17,288 nt of DNA from an uncultured Eggerthellaceae bacterium (GTDB lineage: Bacteria; Actinomycetota; Coriobacteriia; Coriobacteriales; Eggerthellaceae): the NCBI GenBank assembly GCA_958454405.1, contig CAUEBO010000055.1:1-17288 (forward strand). Reading direction: 5' to 3'. The notes beneath the pieces were generated by a model. It had not been told where the DNA came from. It made no database searches and saw only the letters and a program-made list of their open reading frames with translations. Shown here piece by piece: positions 11,680 through 17,288 of this stretch. The number at the start of each line of letters is the position of its first letter. Positions within the stretch are counted from its first letter, which is position 1. A program made the translations under genes and the position numbers.

Positions 11680-13673
11680 CGGGCGCGATCGAGCAGGAGG
11701 CCGGATTCGAGCCGATGGGCGAGGGCGGACGCAAACCGCAGGCGCCGGGCGAGCCGGGGGGAGCGCCGGAACCGGGCGCTTCGGGCCGAGAAGGCCCTGC
11801 AGGCGAGCCGCAACAGGCCCCGCTCGTGAAGTTCTGCGGCCTGCGCCGGGCCGAGGACGTCGCGGCCGCCAACCGCACGCGCCCCGATTTCGCCGGCTTC
11901 GTGGTGGACTGCCCGGCCAGCCGCCGCAGCGTCTCGGTCGAGAGATTGCGCGAGCTGCGCCGGCTGCTGGATCCGGACATCGCCGCCGTCGGCGTGTTCG
12001 TGGACCGCGATCCCGCCTTCGTCGCCGAAACGGCGCGCGCGTGCGGGCTCGATTACGTGCAGCTGCACGGCGACGAAACGGAAGCCGACATCGCGCGCCT
12101 GCGCGAGCTGGGCGCCCCGCCCGTCATCCAGGCCTTCGTCGTGCGCGATGCGGACGACGTGCGCCGTGCCCGCGAGAGCAGCGCCGACTGCGTCCTGCTC
12201 GACAACGGCAAGGGCACCGGCAAGGCATTCGACTGGTCCCTCGTGCACACGATGGGCCGGCCGTTCTTCCTGAGCGGCGGCATCGATGCCGAAACGGCCG
12301 GCGCAGCCGCGCGGCTGCGCCCGTTCGCGCTCGACGTCAGCTCCGGCATCGAGACGGACGGCTACAAAGACGAGACGAAGATGGAAGCGCTGCTGGCTGC
12401 CGTGCGCGGGCCGCGGCAGCGCATGCAAGCACCGGCACCCGGCGGCGAAACGCCGCCCGACCGAACAGGAGGACGCCGCATGACGGCACGCAGCAAGGGT
12501 CGCTTCGGCGACCATGGCGGGCAGTACCTGCCCGAAACGCTCATGAGCGCCGTGATCGAGCTCGAGGAGGCCTACGAGCGCTATCGCGACGACGAGGAGT
12601 TCAACGCCCAGCTGACCACGCTTCTGAACGAGTACGCGAACCGCCCGTCGCGCCTGTACTTCGCCGAGCGCATGACGCGCGACCTGGGCGGCGCGAAGGT
12701 GTACCTCAAGCGCGAGGACCTCAACCACACGGGCGCGCACAAGATCAACAACGTGCTGGGGCAAGTGCTGCTGGCCAAGAAGATGGGCAAGACCCGCGTG
12801 ATCGCCGAGACGGGCGCAGGCCAGCACGGCGTGGCCACGGCCACGGTGGCCGCGCTCATGGGCATGGAATGCGAGGTGTTCATGGGCCGCGAGGACACCG
12901 AGCGCCAGGCCCTGAACGTGTACCGCATGCGCCTTCTGGGCGCGAAGGTGCATGCGGTGGACGCCGGCACTGCCACGCTCAAGGACGCCGTGTCCGAGAC
13001 GATGCGCGAATGGACAAGCCGCATCGCCGACACCCACTACGTGCTGGGATCGTGCATGGGACCGCACCCCTTCCCCACCATCGTGCGCGATTTCCAGGCG
13101 GTCATCTCGCGCGAAACGAGGCAGCAGTGCCTTGAGCGGGAAGGGAAGCTGCCCGACGCCGTCATCGCCTGCGTGGGCGGCGGATCGAACGCCATCGGGT
13201 CGTTCTACCACTTCATCGAAGACGAGGGCGTGCGCCTCATCGGGTGCGAGGCGGCCGGTCGGGGCGTGGACACGTTCGAGACGGCGGCCACCCTGTCAAC
13301 CGGCTCCCTCGGCATATTCCACGGCATGAAGTCGTACTTCTGCCAGGACGAGCACGGCCAGATCGCGCCGGTCTACTCCATATCGGCGGGGCTCGACTAC
13401 CCCGGCGTGGGCCCCGAGCACGCCTGGCTGCACGACATCGGCCGCGCCAAGTACGTGCCCGTCACCGACGACGAGGCGGTGGATGCGTTCGAGTACCTGT
13501 CGCGGACGGAGGGCATCATCCCGGCCATCGAGTCGGCCCACGCCCTGCACTGCGCACGCGTGCTGGCGCCCCAGATGGACCCCGACCAAACGGTGGTGGT
13601 CACGCTGTCCGGGCGTGGCGACAAGGACTGCGCGGCCATCGCGCGCTATCGAGGGGAGGACCTCCATGACTAG
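11676..13673 (+). CDS. trpFB: TrpF-TrpB single reading frame: phosphoribosylanthranilate isomerase joined to tryptophan synthase beta
   Basis: One uninterrupted frame of 665 codons. Residues 1-49 are a Gly/Pro/Glu-rich extension. Residues about 50-245 are PRAI: KFCGL with the catalytic Cys, GFVVDCPASRR, GVFVD, YVQLHGDE, VLLDNGKGTGKAFDW with the catalytic Asp, FLSGGI, ALDVSSGIE. After a short linker (MQAPAPGGETPPDRTGGRR), residue 269 is Met and begins a complete TrpB: GDHGGQYLPETL, the PLP lysine in HTGAHKINN, ETGAGQHGVATA, GGGSNAIGSF and LSGRGDKD. AGGAGG lies exactly 7 nt before that Met (12467-12472; ATG at 12480), so a separate 397-residue TrpB can also be made. PRAI isomerises PRA to CdRP; TrpB condenses indole with serine. 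Whether the long product, the short one, or both are made is unknown. PRAI starts in an ATGA overlap with trpC behind AAGGAGG. Confidence 0.9.
   Translation: MTGAIEQEAGFEPMGEGGRKPQAPGEPGGAPEPGASGREGPAGEPQQAPLVKFCGLRRAEDVAAANRTRPDFAGFVVDCPASRRSVSVERLRELRRLLDPDIAAVGVFVDRDPAFVAETARACGLDYVQLHGDETEADIARLRELGAPPVIQAFVVRDADDVRRARESSADCVLLDNGKGTGKAFDWSLVHTMGRPFFLSGGIDAETAGAAARLRPFALDVSSGIETDGYKDETKMEALLAAVRGPRQRMQAPAPGGETPPDRTGGRRMTARSKGRFGDHGGQYLPETLMSAVIELEEAYERYRDDEEFNAQLTTLLNEYANRPSRLYFAERMTRDLGGAKVYLKREDLNHTGAHKINNVLGQVLLAKKMGKTRVIAETGAGQHGVATATVAALMGMECEVFMGREDTERQALNVYRMRLLGAKVHAVDAGTATLKDAVSETMREWTSRIADTHYVLGSCMGPHPFPTIVRDFQAVISRETRQQCLEREGKLPDAVIACVGGGSNAIGSFYHFIEDEGVRLIGCEAAGRGVDTFETAATLSTGSLGIFHGMKSYFCQDEHGQIAPVYSISAGLDYPGVGPEHAWLHDIGRAKYVPVTDDEAVDAFEYLSRTEGIIPAIESAHALHCARVLAPQMDPDQTVVVTLSGRGDKDCAAIARYRGEDLHD
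12480..13673 (+). CDS. trpB: Tryptophan synthase beta chain (internal start within the trpFB frame)
   Basis: Alternative or additional translation product of the trpFB frame: 397 residues, the usual TrpB1 length, starting MTARSKGRFGDHGGQYLPETL. The start is strongly supported by AGGAGG with 7-nt spacing. The start sequence is ATGA, the same arrangement used at the trpD, trpC and trpF starts of this operon, except that here the TGA is not in the trpF frame. All catalytic motifs are present, including the PLP lysine in HTGAHKINN and GGGSNAIG for the cofactor phosphate. It pairs with TrpA, whose gene overlaps it by 8 bp. If the organism lacks anthranilate synthase, TrpB could still make tryptophan from scavenged indole and serine (inference). 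Confidence 0.92.
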   Translation: MTARSKGRFGDHGGQYLPETLMSAVIELEEAYERYRDDEEFNAQLTTLLNEYANRPSRLYFAERMTRDLGGAKVYLKREDLNHTGAHKINNVLGQVLLAKKMGKTRVIAETGAGQHGVATATVAALMGMECEVFMGREDTERQALNVYRMRLLGAKVHAVDAGTATLKDAVSETMREWTSRIADTHYVLGSCMGPHPFPTIVRDFQAVISRETRQQCLEREGKLPDAVIACVGGGSNAIGSFYHFIEDEGVRLIGCEAAGRGVDTFETAATLSTGSLGIFHGMKSYFCQDEHGQIAPVYSISAGLDYPGVGPEHAWLHDIGRAKYVPVTDDEAVDAFEYLSRTEGIIPAIESAHALHCARVLAPQMDPDQTVVVTLSGRGDKDCAAIARYRGEDLHD

Positions 13674-14448
13674 CATCGCTTCCGCCTTCGCCGACGGCAA
13701 GGCGTTCATCCCGTTCATCACATGCGGCGACCCCGACCTCGAAACCACTGAGGAGCTGGTGGTGGCGCTGGCCGAGGCGGGCGCCGACCTGGTGGAGCTG
13801 GGCATCCCCTTCTCCGACCCCACGGCCGAAGGCCCGGTCATCCAGGCGGCGAACATCCGCGCGCTCGCCGCCGGCACCACCACCGACCAAGTGTTCGACC
13901 TGGTGGAGCGGGTGCGTGCGCGCACCGACGTGCCGCTTGCGTTCATGACCTATGCGAACGTGGTGTTCTCCTGCGGCATCGACCGCTTCGCCGCCCGGGC
14001 GCACGAGGCGGGCGTCCAGGGGCTCATCCTGCCCGACGTGCCCTTCGAGGAGAAGGACGAATTCGCCCTCCCCTGTCGCGCGCACGGCATCGAGCTGATC
14101 TCGCTCGTGGCGCCGACGTCCGACGATCGCGTGGCCATGATCGCCCGCGAAGCCGACGGCTTCCTGTACTGCGTGTCATCGCTCGGCGTGACGGGCGTGC
14201 GCTCATCCATCGCCACCGACGTGGGCGCCATGGTGCGCCTGGCGAAGGAGGCCGCGCCCGATGTGCCGTGCGCCATCGGTTTCGGCATAGCAACCCCCGA
14301 ACAGGCGCGCGACATGGCAGCCGTCGCCGACGGCGTCATCGTGGGATCGGCCATCGTGCGCATCGTGGCCGAGCATGGCCGCAACGCGGCGCCGCAGGTG
14401 GCGGCGTACGCCCGCAGCATGAAGGAAGCCTGCCGCGCGGCGGGATGA
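13666..14448 (+). CDS. trpA: Tryptophan synthase alpha chain
   Basis: 260 residues, standard length. The ATG at 13666 overlaps the end of trpB by 8 bp and is preceded by GGGGAGGA. Motifs: FIPFITCGDPDLE, VELGIPFSDPTAEGPVIQ with the catalytic Glu and Asp, FMTYANVVFSCGI, GLILPDVPFEE, LYCVSSLGVTGVR (loop 6 region), AIGFGIATPEQA and VIVGSAIVRIV. TrpA cleaves indole-3-glycerol phosphate and channels indole to TrpB. Last gene of the operon; no gene follows on this strand. All active-site residues seen are intact. Confidence 0.97.
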   Translation: MTSIASAFADGKAFIPFITCGDPDLETTEELVVALAEAGADLVELGIPFSDPTAEGPVIQAANIRALAAGTTTDQVFDLVERVRARTDVPLAFMTYANVVFSCGIDRFAARAHEAGVQGLILPDVPFEEKDEFALPCRAHGIELISLVAPTSDDRVAMIAREADGFLYCVSSLGVTGVRSSIATDVGAMVRLAKEAAPDVPCAIGFGIATPEQARDMAAVADGVIVGSAIVRIVAEHGRNAAPQVAAYARSMKEACRAAG

Positions 14449-14530
14449 CCGTCCGGCGGCACGGCGCCGCGTTGCGGCGGCGCCAGGCGCAGGCCGCCGC
14501 TTGTGAAGGGACCCGCCGCCCCGAAGCGCG

Positions 14531-14579
14531 GCTGCGCCCCGGATCCCGCTCGTTCTCGATCCGGGTTCCGGGGCGCAGC
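14531..14579. terminator. Palindrome between convergent trpA and the oxidoreductase gene
   Basis: GCTGCGCCCCGGA (14531-14543) and TCCGGGGCGCAGC (14567-14579) are exact reverse complements with a 23-nt loop that can itself pair (GATCC/GGATC-type bases). The 164-bp convergent gap contains nothing else recognisable. With no T run on either side it is at best a bidirectional barrier or mRNA-end stabiliser; the position between two converging genes supports that. Confidence 0.5.
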
Positions 14580-14612
14580 ATGGCCGCCCACGTTCAGGCG
14601 ATCCGCGGCGGC

Positions 14613-16613
14613 CTACAGGAAGCCGCGCTTCTCCAGCGCCATGAGGACGTTGCGGCCCTCTTCGGTGCCCTCGATGATGCGCCGCGCGCGGTTGCTGTCG
14701 CCGATGTTCACGATTTTGGCGCTGTTGTCGTCGGCGTACGCCCGTTCCAGTTCCTCCAACACCGGGTTGAAGGCCTTCATCCCCAGGCAGACGAACCCGT
14801 AATCGAACGGCAGCTCGAACTCGCCCTGCTCGTCGCTCACCAGGAAACGGTCGGCGCGCACTTCGGTCAGAGCCGTGTTGGCGAGCCGCTTGACGTCGTG
14901 CTCGTCCATCATGGTGTTGAACGCCACCTTGGAAACAGGGTCCAGGCCGTTGCCGATGGTGGGGAGCATCTCCACGATGCTGCAGGATGCGCCGCGGTTG
15001 GCGAAGAACTCGACGACGTCCAGGCCCACGGCGCCGCCTCCGACCACCACCACGTTCTTTCCCACGGCATCGTCGGGAAACTCGTCGAGCGAGTCGATCA
15101 TGCCCTGTATCGATTTGATCGCGCCGCCCGGTTGGTCGATGTGCTCGTGCAAGCCGGCGATGGGCGGCAGCAGCGGCTTCGATCCCGTGGCGTTCACGAT
15201 GATGTCGGGATGGAACTTGGCAATGGAGTCGGCAGTCGCCTTGGTGTGGGTGAACACGTACAGGTTCTTGAGCTTCGCCGCGCGCTGCACGAGGTAGCGG
15301 GGGAAATCGGCCAGGCGGCGCTTCTCGGGGATCTTGGATATGACCACCGAAAGGCCTCCGAGCTCATCCTTCTCTTCCAGCAGGAACACGTTGCAGCCCA
15401 CCTCGGCAGCGGTGCAGGCCGCTTCGAGTCCGGCCGTGCCGCCGCCGACGACCACGACGTTGCACGGCTTGCTCACCTGCCGCTTCAGGTAGGCGTCCCC
15501 GCCGACGACATCGGGATTGACCGTGCAGCGTATGGGGATGTTGCTGGATATCCGGTTGCCCGCGCATCCGATGTTGCAGGAGATGCACTTGCGGATCTCG
15601 TCCTCGCGGCCGTACCACACCTTGCGCACCCAATTGGGATCGGCGATGAGCCCGCGCCCGATGCCGATCAGGTCGGCGTCGCCCTGCGCCAGAACGCGCT
15701 CGGCGACGGCAGGGTCGCGGTAGTTCCCCACCGAGATGCACAGCTTGCCGTAGCGCTCCTTCACGGCGCGGGCCATGTAGGAGCGCCAGCCGTCGGGATA
15801 GTAGGAAACGTCCAGCTGGCGATGCAGCGAGGCGTTCAGCGCGGCCGAGACGTCGAACACGTCGATGTACTCCTGGCAGTACTGCAAATACTCCAGGCAG
15901 TCGTCGAGCGTGTTGCCGCCGGGAAGGAACTCGTCGGCGCTGATGCGGCAGATGACGGGGAAGTTCGGCCCCACCTGCTCGCGCACTTCGCGCGCGATGA
16001 GGGCCAGGAACCGGGCGCGGTTCTCGATGCTGCCGCCGAACTCGTCGTCGCGATGGTTGGTGAGGGGCGACAGGAACTGGCTGATGAGGTACGAGTGGCC
16101 GCCGTGTATCTCGACCGCATCGAACCCGGCGATGACGGCGCGCTTCGCGGCCTGGCCGTAACGCTTGACGATCTGGTAGATCTCCTCCACCTCGAGCGGA
16201 CGCGGAGTGTCGCCGCCGTCTTTGGTGGGAACGTCCGACGCCGAAACGGGCTGGACGCCGGTGCGGCTTTCGCTCGCCGACGCGCCGGCATGGTTGATCT
16301 GCACGGCTATGCGGCCTTCGGCCAGATGCACCGCCTCGCACAGCTTGTGCAGGCGCGGGATGAACCCGTCATGGTCGAGCCTGAGCTGCGTGGTGCCGTT
16401 CGAGCCGGTGGGCGAATCGACGCTGGCGTTCTCCATGATGATGAGCCCGACGCCGCCGCGAGCGCGCTGCGCGTAGTACTCGATGTGCTCGAAGCTCATC
16501 TCGCCGCTCAGCTTGCCGAAGTTGCTCCCCATCGGGCACATGACGATGCGGTTCTTCAGGGTCATGTTCTTGATGGCGAGGGGCTCGAAGATGTGAGGAT
16601 ACCGCTGTTCCAT
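14613..16613 (-). CDS. Old-Yellow-Enzyme-type FMN / 4Fe-4S / FAD oxidoreductase (enoate reductase or 2,4-dienoyl-CoA reductase-like)
   Basis: 666 residues, the usual three-part architecture. Residues 1-335 form an FMN-binding TIM barrel: FEPLAIKNMTLKNRIVMCPMG, QINHAG, VEIHGGHSYLISQFLSPLTN, DEFGGSIENR and IGIGRGLIADP. Residues 343-363 carry a 4Fe-4S site, C343-x2-C346-x3-C350-x12-C363. The remainder is a pyridine-nucleotide/FAD reductase with two GxGxxG-type sites, VVVVGGGTAGLEAA (about 386) and VVVVGGGAVGLDVV. The start at 16613 is supported by GGAGGG just upstream and by alignment of MEQRYPHIFEPL with the family N-terminus. Relatives reduce activated C=C bonds (2-enoates, dienoyl-CoA, bile-acid 4-en-3-one intermediates such as BaiCD/BaiH) or demethylate amines. 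No substrate can be assigned; it stands alone with its own promoter. The first barrel motif reads HGGHSYL rather than the more usual HGAHGYL. Confidence 0.92.
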   Translation of the reverse strand: MEQRYPHIFEPLAIKNMTLKNRIVMCPMGSNFGKLSGEMSFEHIEYYAQRARGGVGLIIMENASVDSPTGSNGTTQLRLDHDGFIPRLHKLCEAVHLAEGRIAVQINHAGASASESRTGVQPVSASDVPTKDGGDTPRPLEVEEIYQIVKRYGQAAKRAVIAGFDAVEIHGGHSYLISQFLSPLTNHRDDEFGGSIENRARFLALIAREVREQVGPNFPVICRISADEFLPGGNTLDDCLEYLQYCQEYIDVFDVSAALNASLHRQLDVSYYPDGWRSYMARAVKERYGKLCISVGNYRDPAVAERVLAQGDADLIGIGRGLIADPNWVRKVWYGREDEIRKCISCNIGCAGNRISSNIPIRCTVNPDVVGGDAYLKRQVSKPCNVVVVGGGTAGLEAACTAAEVGCNVFLLEEKDELGGLSVVISKIPEKRRLADFPRYLVQRAAKLKNLYVFTHTKATADSIAKFHPDIIVNATGSKPLLPPIAGLHEHIDQPGGAIKSIQGMIDSLDEFPDDAVGKNVVVVGGGAVGLDVVEFFANRGASCSIVEMLPTIGNGLDPVSKVAFNTMMDEHDVKRLANTALTEVRADRFLVSDEQGEFELPFDYGFVCLGMKAFNPVLEELERAYADDNSAKIVNIGDSNRARRIIEGTEEGRNVLMALEKRGFL

Positions 16614-16647
16614 AGAGAACCCTCCTTGATCGCCTGTATAGGTTCCG

Positions 16648-16676
16648 ATTATGAAACCAATCCCTCGAACTTTCAA
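16648..16676 (-). promoter_or_regulatory. Probable promoter of the enoate-reductase-like gene
   Basis: Minus strand TTGAAA (16676-16671), exactly 17 bp, CATAAT (16653-16648). Transcription would start near 16641, leaving a leader of about 28 nt that contains the GGAGGG ribosome binding site. A TATACA at 16640-16635 is a weaker alternative -10. Confidence 0.55.
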
Positions 16677-16784
16677 GCCTCCGAACCGCGCCGTCGGCAG
16701 CACGAGAGGCGCGGGATCGGCACTCCGCCGGCGCGCGCCGGATGCGCCCGGCCCCCCGCAACCGGCCTGGCGCTGCGCAACGAA

Positions 16785-16810
16785 GGGGCCCGCCGATATC
16801 GGCGGGCCCC
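16785..16810 (-). terminator. Probable aspS terminator: 26-bp perfect palindrome
   Basis: A GC-rich perfect palindrome centred on GATATC (between 16797 and 16798) with outer arms GGGGCCCGCCG and CGGCGGGCCCC, 23 bp downstream of the aspS stop. On the minus strand it is followed by TTCGTT, a weak U tract. It separates aspS from the promoter of the oxidoreductase gene. Confidence 0.65.
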
Positions 16811-16833
16811 CGTGCGTTCTTTCGCTCGCTTCC

Positions 16834-17288
16834 CTACAGCGTGCGCAGGTTGACTTCCTTGAGCTGGCGGCCCGTCACGGCGCTCGGGGCGCCGGTCATG
16901 GGGTCGCTCGCGGAGCTCGTCTTCGGGAAGGCGATGACGTCGCGGATGGACGCCTTGCCGCCCAGCAGCATGACCAGGCGGTCGAGTCCGAGCGCGATGC
17001 CGCCGTGGGGCGGCGCGCCCAGCTCCAGCGCGTGGATGAGGTGGCCGAACTTCTCCTCGATCTCCTCGTCGGTCAGGCCGCATGTGCGCAGCACGGCGCG
17101 CTGCTCGTCAGCGTTGTGGATACGGATGGTGCCGCCGCCCACTTCGAAGCCGTCCATGACCAGGTCGTAGCTGTAGCTGCCGCACGCCAGCGGGTCGCTC
17201 TCGATCTTGTCCACGTCCTCGTCCAGCACGTGGGTGAACGGATGGTGCTCGGCGGCGTACTTCTTCTCGTCCTCGTCGTACTTGAACA
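16834..17288 (-). CDS. aspS: Aspartyl-tRNA synthetase, C-terminal part (start lies beyond the window)
   Basis: About 151 codons, open at the right edge of the window. The class II motif 3 region is clear: GAPPHGGIALGLDRLVMLLGG followed by SIRDVIAFPKTSSASDPMTGAPS, typical of bacterial AspRS. Upstream are HPFTH, SYSYDLVMDGFEVGGGTIRIHN and the CGLTDEEIEEKFGHLIHALE helix. The enzyme charges tRNA-Asp (or tRNA-Asp/Asn in organisms with the amidotransferase route). The stop at 16834 is followed by a strong palindrome. Nothing unusual is seen in this part. Confidence 0.97.
   Translation of the reverse strand, partial: FKYDEDEKKYAAEHHPFTHVLDEDVDKIESDPLACGSYSYDLVMDGFEVGGGTIRIHNADEQRAVLRTCGLTDEEIEEKFGHLIHALELGAPPHGGIALGLDRLVMLLGGKASIRDVIAFPKTSSASDPMTGAPSAVTGRQLKEVNLRTL

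Noticed and set aside
14268..16853. An 861-codon plus-strand frame opposite the oxidoreductase
   Set aside because: Composition typical of a GC-rich antisense shadow; the minus-strand protein has full family motifs.

Overview
The window is a gene-dense, very GC-rich bacterial chromosome segment. Gene content and style suggest a Coriobacteriia/Eggerthellaceae-type gut anaerobe (Eggerthella/Gordonibacter-like). The pointers are a MobB-MobA fusion beside a multi-cluster ferredoxin, a CcdA thiol-redox protein, a flavin/Fe-S enoate-reductase-like enzyme and a T-box-controlled trp operon. The taxon is inferred from this look, not from a search.

Layout. Positions 1-3530 (all minus strand) form a redox/molybdenum block. 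It reads mobBA fusion, then a protein with four ferredoxin-type Cys clusters, then an Rrf2-family regulator and the start of ccdA. The rrf2 upstream region carries a doubled WCTGTA-N11-TACAGT operator-like array. Positions 3531-4182 hold no protein gene. They contain a well-formed promoter, about 115 nt of strongly structured RNA and an intrinsic terminator (a candidate small RNA), followed by a 163-bp element with perfect 36-bp inverted ends. Positions 4183-7614 are the conserved dnaX-ybaB-recR replication/repair operon (minus). Then come dedA (minus) and the SRP RNA gene ffs (minus). Positions 8735-9150 carry a second, diverged copy of the inverted-repeat element.

Positions 9160-14448 (plus strand) are a tryptophan operon: promoter, T-box leader with terminator, then trpD, trpC, trpF-trpB and trpA, all overlapping or translationally coupled. 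Where trpE and trpG should be there is only an 87-codon in-frame remnant joining the TrpE N-terminus to the TrpG C-terminus. It keeps the ribosome binding site and the ATGA coupling to trpD. The operon can therefore turn anthranilate (or indole) into tryptophan but does not encode anthranilate synthase here. trpF and trpB form one uninterrupted reading frame, although a strong internal ribosome binding site and ATGA precede trpB.

Positions 14613-16613 (minus) encode an Old-Yellow-Enzyme/4Fe-4S/FAD oxidoreductase with its own promoter. Positions 16834-17288 (minus) are the C-terminal end of aspS, followed by a 26-bp palindrome.

Most unusual points: the trpEG internal deletion, the trpFB reading-frame fusion, the candidate sRNA, and two palindromic repeat families. 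One of these families has a copy embedded in frame in the dnaX linker and a sister copy between dedA and ffs.
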